A stretch of 29,364 bases of DNA from an uncultured Roseateles sp. (lineage in GTDB: Bacteria > Pseudomonadota > Gammaproteobacteria > Burkholderiales > Burkholderiaceae). Under the pieces are notes generated by a model, which ran no database searches, was not told the origin of the DNA, and saw only the letters and a list, made by a program, of their open reading frames with translations. Made by a program: the position numbers and the translations under genes. Each line of letters starts with the position of its first letter. The first letter of the stretch is position 1. Positions 9,191-18,239 of the stretch are shown piece by piece. The stretch is taken from positions 1 to 29,364 of the forward strand of contig CAMLKW010000024.1 of the NCBI GenBank assembly GCA_946480605.1. Reading direction: 5' to 3'.

Positions 9191-10240
9191 TCAGCGCCGC
9201 GGCGCGAACAGGTAGTGGCTGACCCACCACTGCTGGCCGCGGTCGTAGGCGAACAGCTCTTCCACCGACAGCAGGAACAGCCGCCAGCGCTGCCACCACA
9301 TCGAGGCCTGCGACTTGCCGTAGACCGACTCGAACATCGGCATCAGCTCGGCGCGGCGGGCGTCCAGCCGCTGCAGCCAGGCGGCGGCGGTGCGCGCGTA
9401 GTGGCGGCCGTCCCAGCGCCAGCGCTGCTGCAGCGCCAGCGAGTCCTGGCACAGCAGCGCGAGGTCGTCGCTGGGCATCATGCCGCCGGAGAAGAAGTAG
9501 CGGCTCATCCAGTCGCTGGCGTCGCGCACCTCGAAGGCGTAGGGAGCCTCGCGGTGGGCGAACACGTGCATGAAGAACAGACCCTCGGGCCGCAGCCAGC
9601 CGGCCACGCGGGCGAAGGCCTGCGGCCAGTTGCGCAGGTGCTCGAACATCTCCACCGACACGATGCGGTCGAAGCGGAACTCGGTGTCGAAGGCGTTGAA
9701 GTCGCAGGTCTGCACCCGCAGGTTGGCCAGGCACCGGGTGGCGGCCTGGGCCTCGATGTATTCGCGCTGCGAGGCTGAGTTGGACACGGCCAGGATCTGC
9801 GCGTTCGGGAAGTGCGACGCCATCCACAGGCTCAGCGAGCCCCAGCCGCAGCCCAGCTCCAGGATGTGCTGGCCGTCCGCCAGCCGGGCCCGCGCGGCGG
9901 TCTCGGCCAGCGCGGCTTCCTCGGCCTGCTCCAGCGTGTTGACGCCCTCGGGCCACCAGCAGCTGCTGTACTTGCGCTGCGGGCCCAGCATGGCGCCGAA
10001 CAGCTCGGGCGGCAGTTCGTAGTGCTGCTCGTTGGCCTTCTCGGGCAGCAGGGCCAGCGGCGCGGCGCACAGCGAGGCGAGGAAGCGCTGCGTCAGCTCG
10101 GCGGCGGTCTCGCCGTCGCCGTGGCGCAACTCGTTGAGCCGCTGGCGCAACAGATGGCGTATGCCCAGCCGCAGGGCGGCATCGGGCAGCAGGCCGCGTT
10201 CGGCCAGTCGCAGGGCGGTGGAGCTGTCGTCGCGGGTCAT
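9191..10240 (-). CDS. CFA-synthase-family SAM-dependent lipid methyltransferase
   Basis: The 349-residue protein has the SAM-binding motif LELGCGWG at residues 127-134. Just before it is the CFA-type substrate-side segment 'EQHYELPPELF...KYSSCWW' (71-96). Later motifs 'FDRIVSVEMFEHL' and 'FFMHVFAHR' correspond to the cyclopropane-fatty-acyl-phospholipid synthase family. It is shorter at the N-terminus than E. coli Cfa and belongs to the subfamily found beside DUF1295 and DUF2177. Relatives in such clusters act on the double bond of unsaturated phospholipid acyl chains, giving cyclopropane or branched-methyl products; which applies here cannot be told. It is the first gene of the operon. The start at 10240 lacks a good Shine-Dalgarno. 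Confidence 0.8.
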   Translation of the reverse strand: MTRDDSSTALRLAERGLLPDAALRLGIRHLLRQRLNELRHGDGETAAELTQRFLASLCAAPLALLPEKANEQHYELPPELFGAMLGPQRKYSSCWWPEGVNTLEQAEEAALAETAARARLADGQHILELGCGWGSLSLWMASHFPNAQILAVSNSASQREYIEAQAATRCLANLRVQTCDFNAFDTEFRFDRIVSVEMFEHLRNWPQAFARVAGWLRPEGLFFMHVFAHREAPYAFEVRDASDWMSRYFFSGGMMPSDDLALLCQDSLALQQRWRWDGRHYARTAAAWLQRLDARRAELMPMFESVYGKSQASMWWQRWRLFLLSVEELFAYDRGQQWWVSHYLFAPRR

Positions 10241-10260
10241 GGCGGTCGTGCAGAGCGGGG

Positions 10261-10292
10261 TTGCCGGCTTGTACGCGCACCTTGCCGGCTTG
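10261..10292. repeat. Direct repeat TTGCCGGCTTG, 21-base period
   Basis: The 11-base sequence TTGCCGGCTTG occurs at 10261-10271 and again at 10282-10292. The 21-base period is about two turns of B-DNA, so two protein protomers could bind on the same helix face. The repeats overlap the promoter-like sequence ahead of the CFA-like operon. Confidence 0.6.
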
Positions 10293-10297
10293 GATCA
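10268..10297 (-). promoter_or_regulatory. Candidate RpoE/ChrR-type (ECF) promoter for the CFA-like operon
   Basis: On the minus strand TGATCC (10297-10292) is followed after exactly 18 bases by TACAAG (10273-10268), about 28 bases ahead of the start codon at 10240. The -35 sequence TGATCC matches the element known for RpoE/ChrR-controlled (singlet-oxygen) promoters in Rhodobacter; the -10 is only a partial match to TAAGA. The gene content downstream (CFA-like methyltransferase, DUF1295, DUF2177) is the kind that this sigma factor often controls. No rpoE or chrR gene is in the window. Confidence 0.35.
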
Positions 10298-10312
10298 GCG
10301 CCGGCGGCCGGG

Positions 10313-11572
10313 CTATAGCGGCAGGCTGGCCTTGCCGAAGCGGGTGCGGCAGACCTGGTTGCCGTTGACGGTCTCGAAGTCGCTGGCCAGCATCAGCAGT
10401 TGCTTGCCATCGGCGCTGGGCAGCAGCGGCGAGGAGTAGTTCTGGCACCAGTTGGTGCCGTTCGGCGGGTTCAGTGCCTTGACGGGGGCCTCCATCGTCG
10501 TCCACACGCCGCTGCCGTCGGCCGTGCTGCTGAGGAAGAGGGTGGCGCCGTTGCCGGCCGTGTCCACCGCCCCGGCGGCGTTGTTCAGGATCTGGCCGAC
10601 CAGCGCGATGCGCTGCTGCGCGGGCAGCCAGACATGGGTGGGTGCGTGGCGGAACCAGCGGCCGTCGGCCGTCTTGGGCTCGAAGCCCTTGTCGGCCGTG
10701 TCGCCCCAGTTCAGCCCGTCGGCGGAGCGCTTCAGGTAGACGCGGCAGTCCAGCCCGGCCGTGCTGCAGAACTCGTAGCTGAGCAGGTAGCTGCCGTCGC
10801 CGAGCTTGCTGGTGACGGCCATGCCGGGGCGGTCGGTGGGCTTGACCGCCGCGACCAGCAGGCGCGGCGCGGTCCAGGTGATGCCGTCGGCGGTGTTCAT
10901 GATCTTCAGCACCTGCGAGGCGCCGTCGTCGGTCTCGTCGGAGTACATGCAGGCGAGCTGGCCGTCCTTGGCGACGAAGAACTCCGGTTCCCAGATGCCC
11001 GTGCCGTCGCCGCCGCGAGGCTTGCGGCCCACACCGCAATGGGCGCCGAGCGCGGTCCAGGTCTTGCCGGCATCGGTGCTGCGGTAGATGGGGTGCTGCA
11101 TGGGCGTGCCGGGCGTGTCCTGCCCGACCGAGGCGGACCACAGCAGCGTGCCCTTGGCCAGCACGCCGACCGTGGAGGGCAGCTCGTAGATGGAGCCGCA
11201 GCACAGGCCCTTGGGCCATGCGGCGTCGGTCACCGAGCCCTGCAGCGCGAAGCTGGTGCCGTCATCGCGGCTGATGAAGATGCGGCCCTGGCCCTGGCCG
11301 CCGGGGAAGGCGATGGTGCTGGCGATGACCGCGCCGTTCAACGAAGCATCGGCCTGGTGTGCCAGGCGGATGAGACGGGGGTAGAACGCCTCGGCGTCGC
11401 CGTTGAGCAGCGTGCCGGTGCGGACAGGCGGTGGCGGCGGCGGTTCGGTCGGCGTGGTCGGGGATGAACCGCCGCCACCGCCGCAGCTGGCGCAGGCGCC
11501 GATCAGCAGCAGGGTCGGCAGCATGGTCGTGACGACGGCGAGTTTTTGCCAGAGCTTCATGAGTGGCGTCAT
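10313..11572 (-). CDS. GH93-like exo-acting glycosidase lipoprotein (sialidase-fold beta-propeller)
   Basis: The 419-residue protein has a lipoprotein signal (lipobox IGAC, Cys27), then a GGGGG run and a Pro/Thr-rich linker (to about 50). The catalytic region has sialidase-type Asp-boxes: 'SRDDGTSF' (101-108) and 'STDAGKTW' (165-172). The segments 'GIWEPEFFVAKDGQLACMYSDE' (split at 192-213) and 'DRPGMAV...DGSYLLSYEFC' (about 247-269) resemble GH93 exo-alpha-1,5-L-arabinanases. E195 or E197 together with E267 are candidate catalytic glutamates. An exo-sialidase or another propeller enzyme is possible. The start at 11572 has a clear AGGAG 7 bases upstream. It follows the GH43 gene by 93 bases, probably in one operon. 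A surface or periplasmic role in trimming arabinan side chains is inferred. Confidence 0.65.
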   Translation of the reverse strand: MTPLMKLWQKLAVVTTMLPTLLLIGACASCGGGGGSSPTTPTEPPPPPPVRTGTLLNGDAEAFYPRLIRLAHQADASLNGAVIASTIAFPGGQGQGRIFISRDDGTSFALQGSVTDAAWPKGLCCGSIYELPSTVGVLAKGTLLWSASVGQDTPGTPMQHPIYRSTDAGKTWTALGAHCGVGRKPRGGDGTGIWEPEFFVAKDGQLACMYSDETDDGASQVLKIMNTADGITWTAPRLLVAAVKPTDRPGMAVTSKLGDGSYLLSYEFCSTAGLDCRVYLKRSADGLNWGDTADKGFEPKTADGRWFRHAPTHVWLPAQQRIALVGQILNNAAGAVDTAGNGATLFLSSTADGSGVWTTMEAPVKALNPPNGTNWCQNYSSPLLPSADGKQLLMLASDFETVNGNQVCRTRFGKASLPL

Positions 11573-11665
11573 TGTTGCGCTCCTGAAATCGTAGGGATGA
11601 GTTCGCCCAGCCGCGACGCAGCGGGCGCTGCGGCGGACGTGTGGAGGAGGGGGTTGGCTAGGCGG

Positions 11666-12727
11666 TCAGGTCTCGCCGGACGGCTTGTGCTGCGGCACGC
11701 CACTGGCGATGGCCGGGCCGAAGTCGGGGCGGCCGTCCGGCGTCCAGCCGAAGCGCTGCACGCGCATCGTGCGGCCGCTGGCGTCGCCGGCGTCCTGGTC
11801 CTTGGCGTGGTAGACCAGCCAGTCTTCCTTGCCGTCCGGCGAGCGCGTGAAGCTGTTGTGGCCGGGCGCGAAAACCTTGTCCGTCGGCCCGAACAGCGGT
11901 GTCGGCGTCTTGGTCCAGCTCTTCGGGTCCAGCGGGTCTTTGCCGGTCAGCTCCAGCAGGCCCAGGTAGTAGACGGCGGCGGTGTGGCCGGCGGAATAGA
12001 CGACGAAGTCGCGGCCATTGCGCTGGAGGGCCTGCGGCGCTTCGATCCAGAACGCGTGGGTCTGTTTCTGCCAGCGGCCGTCGCGCTTGTGCCAGCCGCG
12101 CTCCCAGTCGTGCTCGCCGGTGACGATGCGCACGCCGGGGCCGCTGGCCCGTGTCGGGCTGCTCATGGGCGCGATCCACAGACCGTCGTCGGCGTACATC
12201 CAGTACAGCCGCCCGTCCTTCAGGCGCAGCACCGAGCCGTCGATGGAATAGCGCTCGTGTTCCATGTGCACGCGGCCACGGTCCACGAACGGCCCCATCG
12301 GGTGTTCGGCCTCCAGCACGTAGTGGCGGTGGTTGGCGTCCACGCCGTCGGCGGCGGTGAAGTAGAGGTACCAGCGGCCGTCGAGATGATGCAGCTCGGG
12401 CGCCCAGATCATCTTGCTGCGCGGACCGCCCGGCTCGGGCGTCCAGACCTTGCGGCGCTCGGCGTTGCGCCAGTCGCTCAAGCGGTCGGAGCTGTAGACC
12501 CACAGGCCGCCGTCGGGGTCGAAGGTGGCGGTCAGGTAGTAGCGGCCGGCATGCCAGACGACCCAGGGGTCGCCGGCCTCGACGCCGGGCAGCACGGGGT
12601 TGGTAAAAAAAGTGTCGCTCGCAGGCGCAGTCATCGCGGCTCCTGGCAGGCCCAGGCCGGCCGCTGCGGCCAGGCCCAGCAGGCCGCGGCGGCGCAGCGC
12701 CGAGCCGGGCGTGTCGTCGTTGTTCAT
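11666..12727 (-). CDS. GH43-family glycosidase, probable exo-alpha-L-arabinofuranosidase, Tat-exported
   Basis: The 353-residue protein begins with a twin-arginine-like signal (LRRRGLLGLAAAAGLG). It is a five-bladed beta-propeller of family GH43 with its three acidic residues in order. The general base is Asp53 in 'EAGDPWVVWHAGRYYL', the pKa modulator is Asp163 in 'YSIDGSVL', and the general acid is Glu229 in 'FWIEAPQAL'. The 'MIWAPELHHLDGRWYLYF' segment is also a family hallmark. The closest style is the exo-1,5-alpha-L-arabinofuranosidase group, although beta-xylosidase or exo-galactanase activity cannot be excluded. AGGAG lies 9 bases before the ATG at 12727. It is transcribed divergently from galE and shares its operator region. 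Confidence 0.85.
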   Translation of the reverse strand: MNNDDTPGSALRRRGLLGLAAAAGLGLPGAAMTAPASDTFFTNPVLPGVEAGDPWVVWHAGRYYLTATFDPDGGLWVYSSDRLSDWRNAERRKVWTPEPGGPRSKMIWAPELHHLDGRWYLYFTAADGVDANHRHYVLEAEHPMGPFVDRGRVHMEHERYSIDGSVLRLKDGRLYWMYADDGLWIAPMSSPTRASGPGVRIVTGEHDWERGWHKRDGRWQKQTHAFWIEAPQALQRNGRDFVVYSAGHTAAVYYLGLLELTGKDPLDPKSWTKTPTPLFGPTDKVFAPGHNSFTRSPDGKEDWLVYHAKDQDAGDASGRTMRVQRFGWTPDGRPDFGPAIASGVPQHKPSGET

Positions 12728-12790
12728 CGGTGTTGTCTCCTCGCCCGCGGGCCGGTGGGCCCCCGAGGCGTCGCGATGCTATTCGCCTTT

Positions 12791-12821
12791 CTTGTTTATA
12801 ACAAGTAAATTGGTTAATAAT
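12791..12821. promoter_or_regulatory. Divergent galE / GH43 promoter with 15-bp palindromic operator
   Basis: CTTGTT-TAT-AACAAG (12791-12805) is a perfect palindrome in an AT-rich island within otherwise GC-rich DNA. Rightward, TTGTTT (12792-12797) and AATAAT (12816-12821) can serve as -35 and -10 for galE with an 18-base spacer. Leftward, TATAAA inside the palindrome is a plausible -10 for GH43. The block from GTTTATAAC to ATAAT recurs ahead of galT and the TonB receptor. The adjacent winged-helix regulator is the best candidate to bind it. Confidence 0.65.
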
Positions 12822-12850
12822 GGGGCAAACACGGATTTGGAGACCAAGAC

Positions 12851-13861
12851 ATGCGCGTGCTCGTGACCGGCGGGGCCGGCTACATCGGCAGCATCACCAC
12901 GCTGCAACTGCTGCAGGCCGGGCACGAGGTGCTGGTGCTGGACAACTTCAGCAATGCGAAGCCGGCGGTGCTGGCGCGCATCGCGCAGCTGGCCGGGCGG
13001 GAGCCGGTGTTCCGCGAGGGCGATGTTCGCGATGGCGCGCTGCTGCGCCGGTTGCTGAAGGAGCAGCGCATCGAGGCGGTCATGCACTTCGCGGGGCTGA
13101 AGGCCGTGGGCGAATCGGTGCACAAGCCGCTGGAGTACTTCGACAACAACGTGCAGGGCTCGCTGAGCCTGCTGGCCGCGATGCGCGACGCCGGCGTGCG
13201 CACGCTGGTGTTCAGCAGTTCGGCCACGGTCTACGGCCTGGCGGAAACCATGCCGCTGCGCGAGGACGCGCCCACCGGTACGACCAACCCCTATGGCCGC
13301 AGCAAGCTGATGGTCGAGCAGGTCTTGCAGGACCTGGCCGCGGCCGACCCGGCCTGGTCGCTGTGCGCGCTGCGCTATTTCAACCCGGTGGGCGCCCATG
13401 TCAGTGGCCTGCTGGGCGAAGCCCCGCAGGGCATTCCCAACAACCTGATGCCCTTCATCGCCCAGGTGGCCGTGGGCCGGCGCGCGGCGCTGCAGGTGTT
13501 CGGGCGCGACTACGCGACACCCGACGGCACCGGCGTGCGTGACTACATCCATGTCGAGGATCTGGCCGCCGGGCATCTCGCCGCGCTGGCGCATGTGCAT
13601 GGCCGGCCGGGCTGGCATGTGTTCAACCTCGGCACCGGCCGTGGCAACTCGGTGCTGGAGGTGCTGCGTGCCTACGAGGCCACTTGCGGCAAGCCCCTCG
13701 CGCACGAGTTCGTGCCGCGCCGCGGTGGCGACGTCGCGCAGAGCTGGGCGGATCCGGCGCGCGCCGAGACTACGCTGGGCTGGCGGGCCGAGCTGAGCCT
13801 GGCGCGCATGTGCGAGGACAGCTGGCGCTGGCAGTCGCGGAACCCGAACGGCTACGACTGA
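12851..13861 (+). CDS. galE: UDP-glucose 4-epimerase (GalE)
   Basis: The 336-residue protein interconverts UDP-galactose and UDP-glucose, the step that feeds galactose into central metabolism or supplies UDP-galactose for envelope sugars. The NAD-binding loop TGGAGYIG is at residues 6-13. The catalytic set is complete: Ser124 in 'FSSSATVYG', Tyr148 and Lys152 in 'TNPYGRSK'. The 'ALRYFNPVGAH' and 'GTGVRDYIHVEDLA' motifs are typical of GalE. The length equals the usual bacterial enzyme. A GGAG sequence precedes the ATG by 8 bases. It is transcribed alone, opposite to GH43, and ends 7 bases from the convergent regulator gene, leaving no room for a terminator between them. Confidence 0.95.
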   Translation: MRVLVTGGAGYIGSITTLQLLQAGHEVLVLDNFSNAKPAVLARIAQLAGREPVFREGDVRDGALLRRLLKEQRIEAVMHFAGLKAVGESVHKPLEYFDNNVQGSLSLLAAMRDAGVRTLVFSSSATVYGLAETMPLREDAPTGTTNPYGRSKLMVEQVLQDLAAADPAWSLCALRYFNPVGAHVSGLLGEAPQGIPNNLMPFIAQVAVGRRAALQVFGRDYATPDGTGVRDYIHVEDLAAGHLAALAHVHGRPGWHVFNLGTGRGNSVLEVLRAYEATCGKPLAHEFVPRRGGDVAQSWADPARAETTLGWRAELSLARMCEDSWRWQSRNPNGYD

Positions 13862-13868
13862 AGCCGTG

Positions 13869-14834
13869 TCAGGCGGTTCCGGGGCCCACGCCGCGCGGGA
13901 AGTCGAACGCCACCCGCATGACGATGTCCTGCGGGTAGTTGCCGAACTTGCGGCCGAACAGATTCATGCCGCCGCGGTTGCGGGCGTCGGGCTTGATGCC
14001 CAGACGCACCTTGATGTGGTTGGTCTGCGGCAGCGTCAGCTGCTCGATGCCCACGCTGCTCAGCTCCACGCCGTCGATCATGGAGCCCTTGGCGCCCACG
14101 CTCCACTGCTTCAGCAGGCCGTGCGTCGTGCGGTCCGTCTGCCACCACGACGGCATCAGCAGCGAGGCCTTGCCGCCGTAGTCGCCGGGGCTGGTCCAGG
14201 TGCCGATCTCGATGTCGTTGATCCACAGCGTGATGTCCGACGGCCAGTCCTCGTTGAACTGCGGCGCCTCGGAGCAGATCTCCATCGACAGCTCCAGGTG
14301 CGACGGCACCGCGCCGTAGGGCAGGTTGTTGGGGAAGGCGTACTCCACGTAGCCGTCCCCACCGAACCACAGCAGCTGCGCGTAGACGTGCTCGGGCTCG
14401 AAGAAGGAGCGCGGGTCGTCCAGCATGCCGATGATCTTGCTCTCGCTGACCAGGCCGCAGCTGGGCTTGGCCTCCACGTGCCGGTAACTGCCGATGGGCA
14501 TGTTGATGGAGATGACATTGGGCTTGCTCTCCACCGCGGCGCCAGGCAGGCGCAGGCGTACCTCGTCGTAGCGCTTGGAGCACAGCTTCTGCTGGCCGCG
14601 CGTGCCGGGCTCCACCTCCACCGACACCAGGCCCACGGCCTGCAGCTGGTTGATGTTGAAGCTCACCGTCGAATGCGGCAGGCCCATCGCCGTGGCCAGC
14701 TCGGACACGTTCAGCACCTGGTGGGTCAGCATGCCCAGCATGGCCTGTCGGGTGTCCGAGGCCAGCGCCTTGGCGACGGCCAGCGCGGCGTCGCCCTCGA
14801 CCATCAGGATTCGGCTGCCTGCGACCTCCACCAT
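13869..14834 (-). CDS. ArsR-type winged-helix regulator with C-terminal beta-rich domain
   Basis: The 321-residue protein has an N-terminal winged helix (about residues 17-95) of ArsR type: 'LASDTRQAMLGMLTHQVLNV', 'SELATAMGLPHSTVSFNINQ', then a wing around 'VEVEPGTRGQQK'. No ArsR-type metal-binding cysteine cluster is visible. The remaining 220 residues form a beta-rich domain with 'YVEYAFPNNLPYGAVPSHLE', 'MEICSEAPQFNEDWPSDITL' and 'INDIEIGTWTSPGDYGGK'. I associate this arrangement with carbohydrate-locus regulators common in Firmicutes such as Paenibacillus, so import by transfer is possible. It sits between galE and galT, transcribed toward galE. It probably senses a sugar and controls the shared gal operators. 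A GAGG lies 9 bases before the ATG at 14834. Confidence 0.75.
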   Translation of the reverse strand: MVEVAGSRILMVEGDAALAVAKALASDTRQAMLGMLTHQVLNVSELATAMGLPHSTVSFNINQLQAVGLVSVEVEPGTRGQQKLCSKRYDEVRLRLPGAAVESKPNVISINMPIGSYRHVEAKPSCGLVSESKIIGMLDDPRSFFEPEHVYAQLLWFGGDGYVEYAFPNNLPYGAVPSHLELSMEICSEAPQFNEDWPSDITLWINDIEIGTWTSPGDYGGKASLLMPSWWQTDRTTHGLLKQWSVGAKGSMIDGVELSSVGIEQLTLPQTNHIKVRLGIKPDARNRGGMNLFGRKFGNYPQDIVMRVAFDFPRGVGPGTA

Positions 14835-14850
14835 GTTCTATGCCCTCGTG

Positions 14851-14864
14851 CTTTGGACCCAAAG
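14851..14864. promoter_or_regulatory. Perfect 14-bp palindrome upstream of the regulator gene
   Basis: CTTTGG-AC-CCAAAG lies 17-30 bases ahead of the regulator's start codon. Its position in the leader suits an autoregulatory operator or a small mRNA hairpin. It does not resemble the GTTnnnAAC sites of the gal promoters. Confidence 0.35.
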
Positions 14865-14950
14865 AAGTTGCGAGTTTATGCGGGCACCTTTCCCGGGCGC
14901 AGCGGCGCTTTCCCTGGGCAGTTAGGCGGCTCCTAGGGTAAAGACTGATC

Positions 14951-14977
14951 GTTACTAACAAATAAAATGGCGATAAT
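14951..14977 (+). promoter_or_regulatory. galT operon promoter/operator
   Basis: GTTACTAAC (14951-14959, palindromic) is followed by an AT-rich stretch and GATAAT (14972-14977), a good -10. It aligns with the signals ahead of galE and the TonB receptor: 13 bases separate GTTnnnAAC from ATAAT here, against 14 in the other two. The -10 ends only 7 bases before the preferred galT ATG at 14985, so the transcript may be leaderless. Confidence 0.6.
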
Positions 14978-14984
14978 GCATCGC

Positions 14985-16051
14985 ATGAGTTCTTTGACCC
15001 CTATCGAGCATGTGCACCGCCGGCTGAACCCGCTGACGGGGCGCCACGTGCTCGTGTCGCCGCACCGCACGCAGCGGCCCTGGCAGGGGGCGCAGGAGGC
15101 GGTTGACGACGCCCGGCTGCCGGTGCACGACGCCACCTGCTACCTCTGCGCCGGCAACCTGCGCGCCAACGGCCAGCGCAACCCGGACTACCGCGACACC
15201 TTTGTCTTCACCAACGATTTCGCGGCCTTGCAGCCCGAGGCGGTCGACCTGCCCGCCGCCGCGCCCGGCAGCCTGATGCAGCCGGAGCCCGTGGCGGGTG
15301 AATGCCGGGTGCTGTGCTTCTCGGCCGACCATTCGCTGACGCTGCCCGAGATGGAGCTGCCCGCGCTGCAGGCGGTCGTGCAGGCGTGGCAGCAGCAGTC
15401 CGCCGACATGGGCCGGCGCTGGCGCTGGGTGCAGGTGTTCGAGAACAAGGGCGCGGCCATGGGTTGCTCCAACCCGCATCCGCACGGCCAGATCTGGGGG
15501 CTGGATGTGCTGCCCGACGAGGCGCGGCTCGCCGACGGTCACCAGCGCGACTACCTGGCCACGCATGGCGAGCCGCTGCTGGTTCGCTACGTCCGCGATG
15601 AGCGGGCCGCCGGCGAGCGCGTGGTCGTCGAGACCGAGCACTGGCTGGCCGTCGTGCCCTACTGGGCCGCGTGGCCGTTCGAGACGCTGCTGCTGCCGAA
15701 GGCGCACACGCTGCGGCTGGAGGCGCTGTCGGCGGCGCAGGCCGACGATCTGGCGCTCGCGGTGAAGCGGCTGACGACGCGTTACGACAACCTGTTCCAG
15801 TGCTCGTTCCCGTACTCCATGGGCTGGCACGGCGCACCGCACCAGGCGGGTCGCGCGGACGACAGCGCGCAGCAGCACTGGCAGCTGCACGCCCACTTCT
15901 ACCCGCCGCTGCTGCGCTCGGCCACGGTGCGCAAGTTCATGGTGGGCTTCGAGATGCTGGGCGAGGCCCAGCGCGACCTGACGCCGGAGGTGGCCGCGCA
16001 GCGGCTGCGCGACGTCAGCGACAGCCTTCACTACCGACAGGCGAGGACCGC

Positions 16052-16055
<4 letters not shown>
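14985..16055 (+). CDS. galT: Galactose-1-phosphate uridylyltransferase (GalT)
   Basis: The 356-residue enzyme transfers UMP from UDP-glucose to galactose-1-phosphate in the Leloir pathway. The nucleophile is His167 in the conserved NPHPHGQIW motif (163-171). Zinc-site residues are present: Cys52 and Cys55 in 'TCYLC', His116 and His165. The N-terminal 'HRRLNPLTGRHVLVSPHRTQ' segment is a family hallmark. I chose the ATG at 14985 because homologues begin close to it. In-frame ATGs at 14967 and 14976 lie in the promoter, and none of the three has a Shine-Dalgarno. Its stop overlaps the galK start (ATGA at 16052-16055). It is the first gene of an eight-gene operon. Confidence 0.93.
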
Positions 16056-17217
<1,162 letters not shown>

Positions 17218-17221
<4 letters not shown>

Positions 17222-18222
17222 GTGCGCAGACCTTCCGGCTTCGCTCCGGGGACGGGTTGGAGATCCAGCTCACCGACATCGGCGCCGCATGGATGTCCTG
17301 TCGCGTGCCGGTGCATGGGGGAGGCCGCGAGGTGTTGCTGGGGCATGCGTCCCCCGAGGATCATCTGACCCAAGCTGGCTACCTGGGCGCCATCGTGGGC
17401 CGCTACGCCAATCGCATCGCCAACGCGTCGTTCACTCTGGACGGCCGGCTTCACGCGCTGGCCGCCAACGAGGGTGAGCATCAACTGCATGGCGGGCCGG
17501 ACGGCTTCCACCGCCAGCGCTGGCAGGTCGCGAGCCATACCGACGATGCGCTTGAACTCACGCTGACCTCGCCTGACGGCGACCAGGGCTATCCAGGCGC
17601 GCTGCAGCTCAAGGCCACCTATCGCGTCGCGCCGCCGCTGACCGTGCACCTGGATCTGGAGGCCACGACCAGCGCGCCCACGTTGGTCAACCTGACCAGC
17701 CACGCCTACTTCAACCTCGATGGCGGCGATGGCCGCACCAGCATCCGGGGCCACCGGCTGCTGATCCGTGGCGACCGCTATCTGCCCGTGCGGCCCGACC
17801 TGATCCCGACCGGCGAGCAGCGTCTGGTCAAGGACTCGCCGTTCGACTTCCGCGAGCCCCGCTACATCGGCGAGGCGCTGGACCTGCTGCGCCATGCCGG
17901 CGCGCTGCCGCAGTGCCACGACCACTGCTGGCTCATCGCGCCCGCACAGATGCGAGCCCGGCTCATGGCCCGACTGTGGTCCGGCGACGGCGCGTTGGGC
18001 ATGGACCTGTGCAGCGACCAGCCCGGCCTGCAGTTCTACGCCGGCGAGTTCCTGCCGCGCAGCGCCGACCGCGCGGGTCGGCCCTACGCGCCGCATGCCG
18101 GCCTCGCGCTGGAGCCGCAGGCGCTGCCCGACAGCCCCCATCACCCCGCATGGCCGCAGGCCGTGCTGAATCCCGGCGAGGTCTACCGGCACCGCCTCAG
18201 CTACCGCTTCTTCCTGGCCTGA
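17218..18222 (+). CDS. galM: Galactose mutarotase / aldose 1-epimerase (GalM)
   Basis: The 334-residue protein interconverts alpha and beta anomers of galactose so that galactokinase receives the alpha form. Conserved features are 'GRYANRIANASF' (61-72), 'HQLHGGPDGFHRQRW' (88-102), the catalytic His162 in 'NLTSHAYFNL', Asp235 in 'CHDHCW', and the catalytic base Glu277 in 'FYAGEF'. No signal peptide is present, so it acts in the cytoplasm. The start ATG overlaps the galK stop by four bases. The gene is the usual length for the family. Confidence 0.92.
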
Positions 18223-18239
18223 CCGTCAACCCTATCCAC

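Noticed and set aside
8964..11219. 751-codon minus-strand open frame spanning the CFA-like and GH93-like genes
   Set aside because: It crosses two real genes in another frame and is Arg/Ala-rich without motifs.
12791..12821. LacI-family operator for the gal genes
   Set aside because: The palindrome has an odd centre (TAT) and lacks the CG-centred form typical of LacI-family sites. No LacI-type gene is in the window.
13862..13868. Bidirectional terminator between galE and the regulator
   Set aside because: Only 7 bases separate the stops, and no hairpin with a T-tract is visible.
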